Source: Dastarcus helophoroides
Lineage: Eukaryota; Arthropoda; Insecta; Coleoptera; Bothrideridae
Reading direction: 5' to 3'
Length of the DNA stretch: 64,000 bases
Assembly: GCA_028583605.1 (NCBI GenBank)
Contig: CM053333.1
Location: 11,120,638 to 11,184,637, forward strand
Every line of letters begins with the position of its first letter. Positions within the stretch are counted from its first letter, which is position 1. A program made the translations under genes and the position numbers. The notes under the pieces were generated by a model. That model saw only the letters and a list, made by a program, of their open reading frames with translations. It had not been told where the DNA came from and did no database searches. This document shows, in pieces, positions 1 through 10,660 of this stretch.

Positions 1-1340
1 GTTGAAAATTCGAAAAAATTATATTTTTAAAAGTAAGGTTTTGTGAAAAAAAGACGTAATTTTTAGAAAAAGTTGGAACTTTGAGGAAAATTTTTACTGT
101 AAGTGGAGATTTCCAGAAGCATAAAACATCCCATTTGCAGACAAATTTTGAAAAACATGAAATTTTTGGAAATTTAAACTTTATCTAAAATAAAAACCGA
201 ACCTTTCGGAAAACTTCGAAAACTATCGAAATTTCGAAGATTTCGAAAAATAACGATTTTTGTAAAATATCATCGTAATGTCGAAAAAAAGGTTAAAACC
301 TCTTGAAGAAAAGTGATCATTTTCAAGTTTTCAGTTTAATTTTCAGAGAGATGAATTTCGAGAAAAAAAGAATTTTGGGAAAAAGCTGGAATGTTTAGAA
401 AATCGTGTTTAAAATAAAATCCTAACCTTTCGAAAAATCTCAAAAAATGTTGAAAATTCGAAAAAATTATATTTTTAAAAGTAAGGTTTTGTGAAAAAAA
501 GACGTAATTTTTAGAAAAAGTTGGAACTTTGAGAAAAATTTTTACTGTAAGTGGAGATTTCCAGAAAGCATAAAACATCCCATTTGCAGACAAATTTTGA
601 AAAACATGAAATTTTTGGAAATTTAAACTTTATCTAAAATAAAAACCGAACCTTTCGGAAAACTTCGAAAACTATCGAAATTTCGAAGATTTCGAAAAAT
701 AACGATTTTTGTAAAATATCATCGTAATGTCGAAAAAAAGGTTAAAACCTCTTGAAGAAAAGTGATCATTTTCAAGTTTTCAGTTTAATTTTCAAAGAGA
801 TGAGTTTCGAGAAAAAAAGAATTTTGGGAAAAAGCTGGAATGTTTAGAAAATCGTGTTTAAAAGAAAATCCTAACCTTTCGAAAAATCTAAAAAAATATT
901 GAAAATTTGAAAAAATTATATTTTTAAAAGTGAAGTATTGTAAAAAAATACGTAACTTTCAGAAAAAGTTGAAAGTTTGAACAAATTTGTTTAGTGTAAG
1001 TGGAGATTTCCATAACCATGAAACATCCCATTTCCAGACAAATTTTGAGAAACATGAAATTTTCGGAAATTTAAATTCAAAAAAAATTCAGAAAAACTGA
1101 ATATTATAAAAATTAAAGTTCAATTTTGAGAGAAAAAATTAGAATAAAGTCGTAATTTCGAAAGCGACGAATTTTGAGAAAACACCCTATTTTGGGAAAG
1201 GATTTTTTAGAAAACCAAAATTGAATAAAAATCCAACCTCTAGGAAGAACTCGAAAAATGCTAAAAATTCTAAAAATGCCAAAATATTTACAAAGGTCAA
1301 ATATTGTGAAAAAATACGCAATTTCCAAAAACACTTTTCT
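1..1340. repeat. Tandem repeat, about 448-bp unit
   Basis: The sequence starting at base 1 recurs nearly unchanged at 449 and in diverged form at 898. A fourth, poorer and shortened start is visible near 1264. Units 1 and 2 differ only by scattered substitutions and single-base indels. Each unit is A-rich on this strand with many GAAAATT-like words, and no open frame in it looks coding. The first unit begins at the window edge, so the array probably continues to the left. It resembles a short satellite-like array; the last copies decay into the AT-rich flank. Confidence 0.85.
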
Positions 1341-1607
1341 CGAAATGTTTACTTTTTTATTCTAATTTTGACATAATATTTAAAATTCAATAAAGAAATT
1401 AAATGTAGAAGGGATCGTTTTCTCAAAATTACCCAAAAATATGTTTCTCAACATTTTTAATTTTCGACAATATGACAATTTTATTTAGAGAAAACAGACC
1501 AATTTCGAGAAAATTAAAATTTTAAGGAAGAGCCAATTTCCAGGAAAAAGTCCAGAAAATTCCAGAAACTACAACACCGTATTTTCAAATAAGTCAAAAT
1601 TTCGAAA
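1341..1607. other. AT-rich intergenic stretch
   Basis: A degenerate continuation of GAAAATTT-type short words. No gene or defined element is seen before the PLE fragment begins. Confidence 0.5.
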
Positions 1608-1967
1608 ACTCCACGACTTGGTAAATCTGGTATTTATGAATTGAATTGCTCTGAATGTAATGCTGTATACATAGGACAAACATCACGTAATTTTCATATT
1701 AGGTACAGCGAACATCTTGCTGCCTTAAGAAATCAACATCCAGAAAGATCAAATTTTGCAAAGCACCTATTAGAAACACAACATAAATTTACATGCGCGA
1801 ATACAGTAGAAGTGTTACATATTTGTAATAACACTAAAAAACTTAATTTCTTGGAAGCCATAGAAATTCACTAATATTTGCAATCTAGTCAATTTACACT
1901 TATAAACGAGCAGCTTGATCTTCTGAACATACCTCTAAATGAAGCTTTGGACAAGAATCTGGATTAG
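1608..1967 (+). pseudogene. Penelope-like element, GIY-YIG endonuclease C-terminus (family A)
   Basis: The plus-strand frame at positions divisible by 3 contains KSGIYELNCSEC and then AVYIGQTSR. This is the GIY-(10 residues)-YIG signature with the CxxC motif typical of the endonuclease that PLEs carry after their reverse transcriptase. A conserved basic and histidine-rich segment (RYSEHL, then SNFAKHL and ETQH) and an acidic EAIEIH follow. The frame stops at TAA 1872-1874, but the same frame continues with plausible protein until TAG 1965-1967, so the TAA looks like a nonsense mutation. No reverse transcriptase is found upstream, so this is a 5'-truncated dead copy. Known of the family: the enzyme nicks DNA for target-primed reverse transcription. 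The hammerhead-like 3' module lies just downstream. Confidence 0.85.
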
Positions 1968-2012
1968 ACGGAATATTCGTAGGAGTCTGTGGCATAACAA
2001 CGGCTAAACAAA

Positions 2013-2068
2013 TTGCTGGTATGACCGCCGATGATGCAGTAATGCGAAACCTGGTCCGGTGTTAGCAA
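2013..2068 (+). ncRNA. Hammerhead ribozyme-like motif (type I), decayed, PLE family A
   Basis: The core is CCGATGA at 2028-2034 and GAAA at 2046-2049. Stem II is GCA/TGC (2036-2038 with 2043-2045) closed by the tetraloop GTAA. A minimal stem III, C2050-G2054, precedes the cleavage triplet GTC (2054-2056). Stem I pairs ACCG 2024-2027 with CGGT 2057-2060, then after an internal loop TTGCT 2013-2017 with AGCAA 2064-2068. The consensus core is CUGANGA; here U4 is C, which should abolish or weaken activity. The motif sits about 45 bp past the endonuclease frame. Confidence 0.7.
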
Positions 2069-2146
2069 ATATTTATCAAAACCTTGTAAAATTTTTAAAT
2101 TTTGTTGCGATTTTATCGTTAATAAAGTTTAATAGTTATGAATATT
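2028..2146 (+). mobile_element. PLE family A 3' terminal module, copy 1
   Basis: This stretch matches 6391-6509 along its length, including GCGAAACCTGGTCCG, TTAGCAAATATTTATC and a final AATAAAGTTTAATAGTT. It contains a polyadenylation-like AATAAA near its end. It lies directly after the GIY-YIG frame, so it is the 3' end of that element. Confidence 0.75.
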
Positions 2147-2194
2147 AAACAATTCCACGAAGTAAGGGTTGGAAATGTCAATTATCTAGTTTAT

Positions 2195-2553
2195 TGTAGC
2201 GAAATGTAAATTATGAAATTTAGTACGTAAGAAAATTTTCTAGAAAGATCTGATAAGAAGAAAGCGGCCGCGATAACGAAGCAAACGGCAGATAAGCGTT
2301 CCAGAAATTTCGGCAAACGATAAGCCTTATCTGCGGGATTTTTCTAGAACCTGGGAGCCAAAACTATATAAGGCGGTCGCCTTTCCCTCGGGTCAGTTAG
2401 TTAGAGTCAATCAGTGTAATTGGTGAGCTAGTAGTTAAAAGTCATTAAGTGAGTTAATTATTCAGGTGTAGTGTTTCGAGTTTAGTTTGAAAATAAAATG
2501 GTTATTATTCAGCAAGTGTTTAATAATCATGTCGAACTGATAAGCTCGTAACA
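2195..2553 (+). mobile_element. Solo LTR, copy 1 (HSE-bearing family)
   Basis: This 359-bp block begins TGTAGCG and ends CGTAACA (TGT...ACA). It is flanked by the 4-bp duplication TTAT at 2191-2194 and 2554-2557. It has a TATA box (TATATAA 2365-2371) and an AATAAA at 2492-2497, which fit the U3-R-U5 layout of an LTR. Related copies in opposite orientation lie at 38679-39040 and 62902-63253. No internal retrotransposon sequence flanks it, so it is a solo LTR left by recombination. A 4-bp duplication is common for Gypsy-like elements, but the superfamily cannot be fixed from an LTR alone. Confidence 0.88.
2299..2311. promoter_or_regulatory. Heat-shock-element-like site in solo LTR
   Basis: TTCCAGAAATTTC is a perfect TTCnnGAAnnTTC array of three inverted pentamers, the consensus for heat-shock factor binding. 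It lies about 55 bp upstream of the LTR TATA box. Partial sites TTCTAGAA lie near 2229 and 2342. GATA-type words (CAGATAAG and CTTATCTG) flank the central site. Confidence 0.55.
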
Positions 2554-2777
2554 TTATCTTCCCCTTTTATTGTCCTCCCCAAAAATGTCTGCCGAATTTC
2601 CTTTCATGATCCATCTTAAAAGTTGTATTTTTTTAAAGATTTCTCCTCCAAATTTATTCCCAATTTTTTTAAGAAAGAAGTGACCCACAGCTCCAAACAT
2701 GGAACGTTCTATATGCCGGGCAAATTAGCAAGTTTTGGCTAACTGAACTCAGTTCTACCGATGCTTTTTAGAACTGC
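2554..2777. other. Unassigned spacer
   Basis: No recognisable element between the solo LTR and the LINE end. Confidence 0.4.
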
Positions 2778-3808
2778 ATGTTTCAAGATGGAGAGTCTTT
2801 TTCTTCTTCTTTCTCAGCCGTTTTCTGTCCACTCCCAAACGCAGGCTCCTTCCATAATTCTCCATGCTGATCTGTCCTGTGTTAACTGAAACCACCTATT
2901 TTCTGTTTGTATCCTGATATTATCAAGCCATCGTCTTTGAGGTCTTCCCGCGCTTCACTGGGTTTGCCTTGGTTGCCAATATGTTACTTTAGACGTCCAT
3001 TTACTTTGGTCTTGTCGAGCCACGTGTTCCACCCAACGCCATTTCAGTTCTGCAATCCGTTATATTAGATCTACGACTTTCGTTCTTTGTGTGATATCTT
3101 CATTTCTCTTCCTGTACCGCAGACTGATACTGAGCATCGCCCGCTTCATCGCTCTTTGCATTACTCTCAGTTGGTTACTGGTCTTTTTTGCAATGCCATA
3201 ATACCATAATGCCATAGGTCGCTACTGGCAATACAAAGGTGTCAAAAACTTTTGAAACTGATAGGGATGTCCTTATTTCTTTCATTATTCTTTCATTATT
3301 TCTTTCATTATATTATATTATTCATTATTTCTTTCATTTTCCCAAAAGTCGCCCAAGTTAGTCTTATTCTTCGTCTTATTTCCGTTGTCTAATTTTCTTT
3401 ACCTATTTTTATTGCACTCGTATGTCCTACTCTTTCTAATTTCTTGTTGTTTATTGTATGTCTTCTTCAGGGTTGCTTATCCTCTTGGTCTTTGAGATGT
3501 TGATTTTTAAGCCTACATTTTTACAAGCATCACCGAGTTCTTTTACCATGCCTATCAGTTCCTGTATATTAATATTTATCAGAACAATGTCATTGGCGAA
3601 TCAGCGATGATTTAAATAGGATCCGTTGATGTTTATGCCTTTAGTTTCCCACTGTAGTGATTTGAAGACGTTCTCTAGCGCCAGAGTAAATAGTTTTTGA
3701 GATCTGGTATCACTTTGAGGTATTCCCCTATTTATTTTAATTTTATCTGCTTCCAAAGTGTCATTGATTTTGACATGAAAAATGTCATTGTTGTATATAT
3801 TTTTTTAG
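2778..3808 (-). pseudogene. RTE-like LINE reverse transcriptase fragment
   Basis: Read on the minus strand, 3808 down to about 3440 gives reverse transcriptase palm sequence. It includes a degenerate block B (RGIPQSDT, consensus RQGD), KLFTLALENVFKSL and FANDIVL, the catalytic FADD box with the second aspartate changed to asparagine. An in-frame TGA precedes that box. After frameshifts the thumb and C-terminus follow: KIGKENQTTEIRRRIRLTWA, LISLKRKVFDT-like sequence and a SAGRPQRRW-type tail near 2960. A (TTATTTC)n expansion at about 3273-3342 interrupts it. The 3' end runs into CTTCTTCTTT, a GAA-type tail usual for RTE elements. The copy is dead and 5'-truncated. Confidence 0.85.
3273..3342. 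repeat. Short tandem repeat (ATTTCTTTCATT)n
   Basis: Repeated CTTTCATTATT words, imperfect, expanded inside the LINE fragment. Confidence 0.7.
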
Positions 3809-4067
3809 ACGGATACACATAACAAAAACTTTCAAAGATGATCAAGATCATGAAATGATAAATTCTTAGTTAACAATCGAGGGTGGTATTGACTAACTCA
3901 TGTGTCGAAATATCAACCTCAAGAAAGGATTTTGCTTCAAATCAAAAAAGAACCCCTTAGTCCTTTTATTTAGCTTGCTTTGTTTAAGGACGAGTCGTAA
4001 TAATTTAGCGACAATAAAAAACTAATGATATTTTTGTGGGACTACCTTACAGCTGAAGGTTTCCCGA

Positions 4068-4198
4068 CTAAAAATGAGAAGTCCACCTAGAAACGCCCTT
4101 AGGCGGCTGTAATTTCCTGAGTGGGGCAGCGACATCCTGGCGGTCCACATGCAAGTCGTAGGCGTTGATTTCTTCTTTAAATTTACGGCATTCGGAAA
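4068..4198 (-). CDS. Candidate terminal exon, unrecognised
   Basis: The minus strand shows an acceptor-like CCCAACAG with AG at 4200-4199. About 43 codons follow, ending at TAG (4070-4068). The predicted peptide has mixed, non-repetitive composition (for example CRKFKEEINAYDLHVDRQD and APLRKLQPPKG) and is much more GC-rich than the surrounding AT-rich DNA. The open frame itself continues to about 4225, so the acceptor is not certain. I do not recognise the family. It could be the last exon of a host gene, with upstream exons at higher coordinates, or a transposon remnant. No polyadenylation signal was pinned down. Confidence 0.35.
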
Positions 4199-4225
4199 CT
4201 GTTGGGTTTATATTCCAGTTGAGCA

Positions 4226-6390
4226 GCAATCAGTAAAATTTGTACTGACAGCTTCGGCAAAATATCGCTTCACTTACGCTAATAAAATTTCTCATTACTG
4301 GATATCAAAATAATTTATTGTCTACATTCTAACTGTAATAAATGGTGAAGAATTGATAAAGGATTTGAATGTTTAAAATTCTTTGAAAGCTGTGGGTTGA
4401 TATTTGCATAAAACTAATTGTATGGATGTGTAAAATAAAAAGGTCTATAAAATCGTTTTAAGAGATAGGTACAGTTAAATGAATAATTTTATGAGGAGAT
4501 ATTCCCGTTTCTGCCAATAAAGTAATAGTTTCAAAGATAAAAGCTGTAAAATTTAATCCTGATCTACATATATTTTTTCTCGTATTCTCGATAAATTATG
4601 AAATATTTATAAGCGTTGCAAATAATAAAACGTTAGTTACGTGAACGGTTCAAACATTAAAAAGCTTAGTACCAGCATAAGCTAGTAGTTAGTAGCAGGG
4701 CTAGCTACAGTATTTTATAAAATTTAAAACAATTGTAGCGTATTAATTGGAACAACTTTTTGACACGAACAATTTGCATCGTCGCAACTAGGATACATAA
4801 ACTGCACGGAATATTTATTTTTATATCTCGTCTTCGTTGTTCTTGGTTAAGTCCGCATATAATTAGATCGCAGAGGCGAACATCGGAGTTGTTTTTTAAA
4901 CTCAAATTAAATGTAGCAAAAGTCGTTTTTGGTTATTATGATGGTTGTCTAACATAATCTGAAGGAGAATGACTTCATTATTCAACCCGTGAACATTATT
5001 TACTCTGGTACGAGAAGGAAATAGGAAATTTGCATTACTAAAAAAACAAATGCCTAATATGGGTGTCAACAAAGTTGAAGAAACCGTTACAGCTTTGTTT
5101 TACATTTTTCTCCGAACATTAATTTGTTTTAACCACTACAAAGAAAGCAATTAAATGTTTTGCTGGAGGTAGAATTATTGGCATTTTCCGCCAAAGAAAA
5201 CCACACACTAGAATTTATTTCACTTCACCTGTTAAGGATCTATGGCGAATTTCCGTTAGATTTTGGTTCGTTTCCAAACTTAAAAACAATTCTAATCCAA
5301 TTGTATTCGCCTAATAATAGATTTATATCCAACAAACGGCGATATATTATCGACGAAAAAAATCTATTATTATTATGTAAATGATAATGAAATTGTGCTG
5401 TGCGGCGGGGCACCCTGTCTTACGTGGGTCAAATTTTCATCCATCTTTCGCATATTCATTATTTAGTCGTACATATACTTTGGTAATTTACTGTGACACT
5501 ACATGATTAGTATTTAAACCGGTTCTTTTTTGTTTATAATATCCTGCTGCTTTATTTTACAAGGTACTTAGTTCACAGACGTATTTATTTATAGCGTCTT
5601 AAGCGGCGTATTTATATTAATTTTATTGTCAATGCTCACCATACACAGGAAGACTTGATTAACTACGCAAAGTAAAAATCGCTTTGTATTAACTAGAGAT
5701 TTATACGAATCCTGAAATGGAGCTTTCAAAAACAAGTAGAAAATTACTTCGAAGGTAGAAAGATATTTACAACTTGAAAATGATGTCTCTAGTCAGATAG
5801 TCACTGGGCATCCTAAAAAGTATGAAATATATGCGCCCATTCCTCAGCATCAAAGAAAAACTTTGACAGAAGAAAGAAAATAAGACGTCGTAAAAGCTCT
5901 CTTTAGATGGTGATTGATTACTGGAGTATCAATACACCTTTGTATGTGGTTGTTCACCCTCTATCCCTCTTTCATTACTTCGCATCTTATGAAATTGCAA
6001 AAACTTCTATTAATCTTGAATATGCAATCCCCCTAATTTCTTTTTGTCGACGTTCGGAGCAACGACATTCAATTCATTAAAGGGCTAATTGCCGCGACCT
6101 GCTTCAAACTTCAATAATCTGTACAACTACAACGAAAATCAGGTAGCTTCAAAGGGGAAATTATTCAAAAATAAATCCTCGTCGAAAGCCCCAATCGTAC
6201 ATAAATTCAGTTTAGCTGAATCTTTCGTGGTTTGTTTTATTTCCAAAGAATCCAATCGCATAGAAAAACGTAGGGGGAGTTCCCGTAGTGGTGGACACCT
6301 AAGGTTTTCTTGAGTTGAAATGAAAATAATTTAAAAATATTGTATTTTATTATTAGGAATATTATTAATAATATAAGAATAAAATAACTT
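4226..6390. other. No recognised gene
   Basis: AT-rich sequence with only short frames, such as 5160-5384 and 6089-6313 on the plus strand, which match nothing I know and carry no domain signature. The 6089-6313 frame lies in a less AT-rich patch and is the only one worth a search. Confidence 0.4.
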
Positions 6391-6509
6391 CTAATGATTC
6401 ACTAATGCGAAACCTGGTCCGATGTTAGCAAATATTTATCGAAATATTGTGAAATTTTAATACCTGTTGCTTTTTAATCGTTAATAAAGTTTAATAGTTC
6501 TAAATATAC
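6391..6509 (+). mobile_element. PLE family A 3' terminal module, copy 2
   Basis: It aligns without large gaps to 2028-2146. The hammerhead core region reads CTAATGA then GAAA at 6409-6412. Stem I and most of stem II pairing are missing upstream, so homology begins at or just before the ribozyme core. It is a 5'-truncated tail copy with the same AATAAAGTTTAATAGTT end. Confidence 0.75.
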
Positions 6510-6744
6510 GAAATGAAAGTATATAAACAAAAATCTAAACTTTTACATAATTCGGGCTAAAGTTGTAGTTAAACATTGGTGTATAATTTGGCACGAACAT
6601 AAAGTGGCACCTAGCACCGGACACACAAAACTAGAAACCTTACAGCGGGCCAAACAAACTTACATTAAGCGGCAATGATAACAAATATTAATTTTTTGAA
6701 TATTTTGGAATGTCAGCACAGACTTAATGAACCCATTTTTGACA
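6510..6744. other. Unassigned spacer
   Basis: No gene or repeat recognised. Confidence 0.4.
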
Positions 6745-6752
6745 CCTAGAGC

Positions 6753-9066
6753 CAGGCCCGTAACCAGGAGGGGAGCTAGGGGGCTGCAGCCCCCCCCCCC
6801 CCGACATTTTTTGGCTTTACACTAGATAGAACTGAACTTTCCATATGTGCGATATTTTTAAAAACCATTTTTAATGGATCATTTTGTTTTCGTACTGAAA
6901 TTCAAGGATGTTTTTTTTTCAAATTTGGCGCCATTTATTATTATTAGAGACTGGATTTTAAGCACAATCAAGCAAGGTAAAAACGTAAGCAAAATGTTAA
7001 ATTAGCCAAAAATAAAAAGCTAAAGAAAGCATCAAAAAGGTAAAATACTCTAAAAAAAAAGACATTAACAAGCCAAAACTCACAATTAACAACAAAATTT
7101 TTGAAATCTCAGTCGAAACTTAAAAAAAATAGATTTTAGGTTATACTCAGGATATTCAGAAGGAGTATAACATTTTCAAATGAAGAAGTTCTTAAGATTT
7201 TGAGTTCATTCTCGAATTTTCACCCTAAAGCTTAAAATTTTTACTGAGTATTCGTTTCTAGAAAAATTTAAACTTTTCTTGAAATGTCTTGTTTTTTATT
7301 TGAAATTTCAATCTTCTGTTTTAAATTTTATTAAAACAGTGTTGAATTTTGCAAGTTTTTTAAGCTTAAGCTCCCCCTTTAAAAAAAAATTCAAATTTTG
7401 AGAACTTGAAATTTATACAAGCTTCTTTTAGGAATTTAACACCAAATTTTGCGAAAAACTTGGATTTTGTGATAGTAGTTTTACGGTTTTGGAATTTAAA
7501 AATTTAATTTTTTAATTCGGTATTTGAATAAAATGTTGAATATTAGGCCTTTTACTAAAAAATCAAAATCTCTTATAAGCCATTATTTTGAGAAGACATT
7601 TTTTAATAAGTTATTTGTATGAATTTCTTCTATAATTTTTCTAACATGGCGATTGAACTTTAAAAAAATGTCCAGAATGTCGATTCTTCTATAAATTTCG
7701 AGTTTTCCACAAAACTTGAGCATTTCTAAGTTGGAAAATTCAGAATTTTTTTAATAACTGTAACCCATCAACTTAATTCGAAATTTTTAATTTTTTCAAA
7801 AAGTTTTAACTTCATAATAAAAAATTTTGAAATTTTTTGTCATGAAGTTGATTTGTTTATATTTCGATTACAGTTTCGAAAATTCGACTTTTTTCACAAA
7901 AATTCGACTTCCAAGTGAAAGCTTCCAAAAATATTGAAATTTCTATCTTAGTTATCAAATTTCAACTTTAATTAAGAATTTTTAATCACGACATTTCAAC
8001 TTTAAATTCATATTTTCAGCGAATTTATAAAATTTTTAAAAAAGTTAATATTTTCAGAAATGTTTATTAATGAATTCTGGTTGTAATTAAACTTTTTCTA
8101 GAACGAGTTTGTCCACTCTAAATGTATACTTTTCTAGACATTTCGAATTAAAATTTCAAATTCAAAAAACTCAAGATTAAGTTCGGAATTTCGATATCTG
8201 AAATTTTTCACTTGGCGATATTTCCAGGTTTCTAGAATGAAACGAAGTTTAAAAAAATATTTTGGGTTTGAAGTAAATACTAAGATTTTAAACTTTGAAT
8301 TTTAAGAACAAAAAGTAAAAGTATTAACATACTTCGCATTTAACAAAAAATCGAATTCAAATTGAAAATTTCCAAAAAAGGTCAAAGTTTTGAGATTAAA
8401 GGTAAAACTTAAAAAAAGATAGATAACTTTATAGCAAAAACTTTTCTTTGAAATTCGGAATAATCAAATGCATTTCGACATTGCAAGTTCAGACAGCAAC
8501 AATAATTCCCAAAATTGCCGAAAATATAAAACGTAGGAAGTAAAGTTATTGCCAGTTAGAAAAAGAGTTGGACGTTAAGAGGAAACTTAAACTTAAAAAA
8601 AAAAAAAAAACATCTAATGTTGCAGAATTTAGAAAGAATATCCAAATTCTAAATGTTCGGGTGCAAACTTTAAATTCGAGATAAAAGTTAAAATTATGAA
8701 TTTAATCAAAGTTTAAAAAAAAATTTAAAAAAATCTTTTTCTATAGCTGACTTCAAACTATGTCTTTAAATAGAGCACTTTCTAAAGGCACATCTGTTTT
8801 TATTTAGAAATTAAATTAAGATAAATAACCAACGTCGTTGTTAAATTACTTTGTCAGAATGTTAAAAGAATTAGACTCTAGAAATGTTTTTAGTGTATTT
8901 TTTTATATTTTAGTATGCTTGTGTACAATAGTAATATTAATAGTAAAGTAGTATTGGACCGTGGCTTTTCAGCTCTAACCTAAACGCAAACAAAGACTAG
9001 GTAGTTTTAGCAGAAGGATCGCTGCACCTCCCCCCCTCCCGAAAAAAGATCCTGGTTACGGGCTTG
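6753..9066. mobile_element. Non-autonomous hAT-like DNA transposon, 2314 bp
   Basis: The terminal inverted repeats begin CAGGCCCGTAACCAGGA on the left and, read from the right end, CAAGCCCGTAACCAGGA. The element is bounded by a perfect 8-bp target duplication CCTAGAGC at 6745-6752 and 9067-9074. TIRs starting CA and 8-bp duplications are characteristic of hAT. Subterminal poly-C tracts occur near 6790 and, on the same strand, near 9030. The interior (about 7050-8860) is degenerate A/T-rich short-word sequence without a transposase frame, so the element depended on a partner. Its right end abuts a truncated LINE 3' end. Confidence 0.88.
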
Positions 9067-9110
9067 CCTAGAGCACTTGTCCTCTAAATAGACTACCCAA
9101 GTTGTTGGCG

Positions 9111-9550
9111 ATGAACCGCCTTCTTAAACAAGGATAGATTGTAATTTTTGGGGGAAATTCACTTCGGTCACAAGTTCCATAACTTGGAAGTTCTCTAGAA
9201 AAAAGAGCCTTCCTAAACAGAAGTCCTAAATGTGTCAAGCTGGACCCCACAGGAATTTGCTGTCTCCGGCTGTCTTATATGCCTCAAGAATTTTGCCCTT
9301 GAGGGATCAATCCTATTAGTTCCTGCGAGCATCTTCCATGATAGTACTTGTAGAAAAAAGACAAGTCACGAACCATACACCTGTGCTCTAGTGTTTCGAG
9401 AGAATCTGTCAGAATTTCGTCATCAATTAGACGAATCGCTCTTCTTTGAATTGAATCCAAGGGAGCTAAAGTGTGTTTAGAAGCTGAACTCCAAACATGA
9501 GAACAGTATTCTAGTGTTAGCCTAACTTGAGCTTTGTAGAGTTTGTATAG
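9111..9550 (-). pseudogene. Jockey/CR1-like LINE 3' fragment, copy A
   Basis: The minus strand encodes the C-terminal end of a LINE polyprotein: LDSIQRRAIRLIDDE, LETLEHR, LSFFYKYYHGRCSQELIGLI. It then continues in a second frame through the tail that ends in RRRFIA. Frameshifts and stops break it. Homology to the other four copies in this window stops abruptly at about 9111, so the extreme 3' end is missing. The hAT element lies about 45 bp further on. Confidence 0.8.
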
Positions 9551-10023
9551 TTTGGTTGGGTTTTTTCAATAGTACAATTTAAATTTAGATTTTCCGTCAT
9601 TTTCTGGCACAGATCTATTTCCAGTTTGAAGTTGTTTTTTATTTTCCTCCAGGGATCCTTTGACTATCTTTCCCAAACATGTTTTTAACTTTTTTTATTT
9701 TCTTCTTTGTGTACAACTCTTTTATAAGACAATACAGTGAGAATTTCGCCTCCTTCCCAATTTCTCTTCTTTGCAGATGATATTTTTTGGAGATAACTTT
9801 AAGACAGGGTTCACAATATCTGGAATAGTGCTTGTTGATGACATAGGATTACAACTGGTGGTAGGTGTGGAATTGAGCTTGCGCTAGGAGAGATATCTGC
9901 GAAATGGCTTTGGTCGATGATTTAGGGGCGGAATTAAAAATTGACTTAGGAGCGAAACTTGTTGATGTTGTAGGAATTGAATTAAAAACGGTTGAAATAC
10001 AGCTGAGTCATTGAAAATCGTGG
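9551..10023. other. Unassigned; weak minus-strand coding-like traces
   Basis: The minus strand has short lysine-rich open stretches around 9640-9800 and serine/proline/threonine-rich ones around 9880-9980. They could be LINE ORF1 debris, but no diagnostic motif is visible. Confidence 0.3.
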
Positions 10024-10025
10024 TA

Positions 10026-10266
10026 CAGTCGACTCCCGCTAAAGTTGCTCCCATTAAAGTTGTCCGCTCGTTAAAGTTGCGCGGATATTCCCCCACTCTA
10101 ATTTTCGAATAACGAATTGGACTTCCGAGTTTTAGCGCCACTTTTGAATAACCCACTCAACCATGCAAGGAGCAATAAAACCTATATATTTTTCGACAAT
10201 GGTCGGGATAATGGGGAGTAGCAACTTTAACGGTCGATCCAGTACGGTGAGCGCGGGAATCTACTG
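10026..10266. mobile_element. pogo/Tigger-like MITE
   Basis: The left end is CAGTCGACTCCCGC after TA (10024-10025). The right end read inward is CAGTAGATTCCCGC, followed outside by TG where TA would be expected. Subterminal TTAAAGTTGC-type words recur in inverted orientation (GCAACTTTAACGG near 10221). Ends of the form CAGT.GA.TC.CGC with TA duplication are typical of pogo-like elements. It is 241 bp and non-coding. Confidence 0.6.
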
Positions 10267-10660
10267 TGAGTGCTTCGTTTAAATCTTATGCTATTGGTGG
10301 ACCAACCGATTTTTGATTCCAATAAAATTTATGTTCTAGCATATACCCAAGCCATTTTATCAAACCGAGCCCTTGCAATATCGTCCCTTAACGAAGTTTG
10401 TCGCTTTTTTTTGGATTTATCTTGATAAACTTTCCCGGTACAACTCATAAAATTGAGTTAGGAAACCTAAAAGGAACTAGTGATTTCTGAAAAAATATGA
10501 CACCTTAAAACAGTTTACAGAAAAAAATAAACACAAGAACTTTGCAATAACACACACTTGGATTGTATCCGATGCAGCGTTTTCCAGTCAAACGCAAGTC
10601 TTATCGCTCCTATCTTACGCTTACGTGAGACTGAAGATTTTCACATTTCGCATGGGTATT
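10267..10660. other. Unassigned spacer
   Basis: No recognisable gene. Confidence 0.4.

Noticed and set aside
336..593. Phenylalanine-rich protein on the minus strand
   Set aside because: It lies in the 448-bp A/T-rich tandem repeat; composition explains the open frame.
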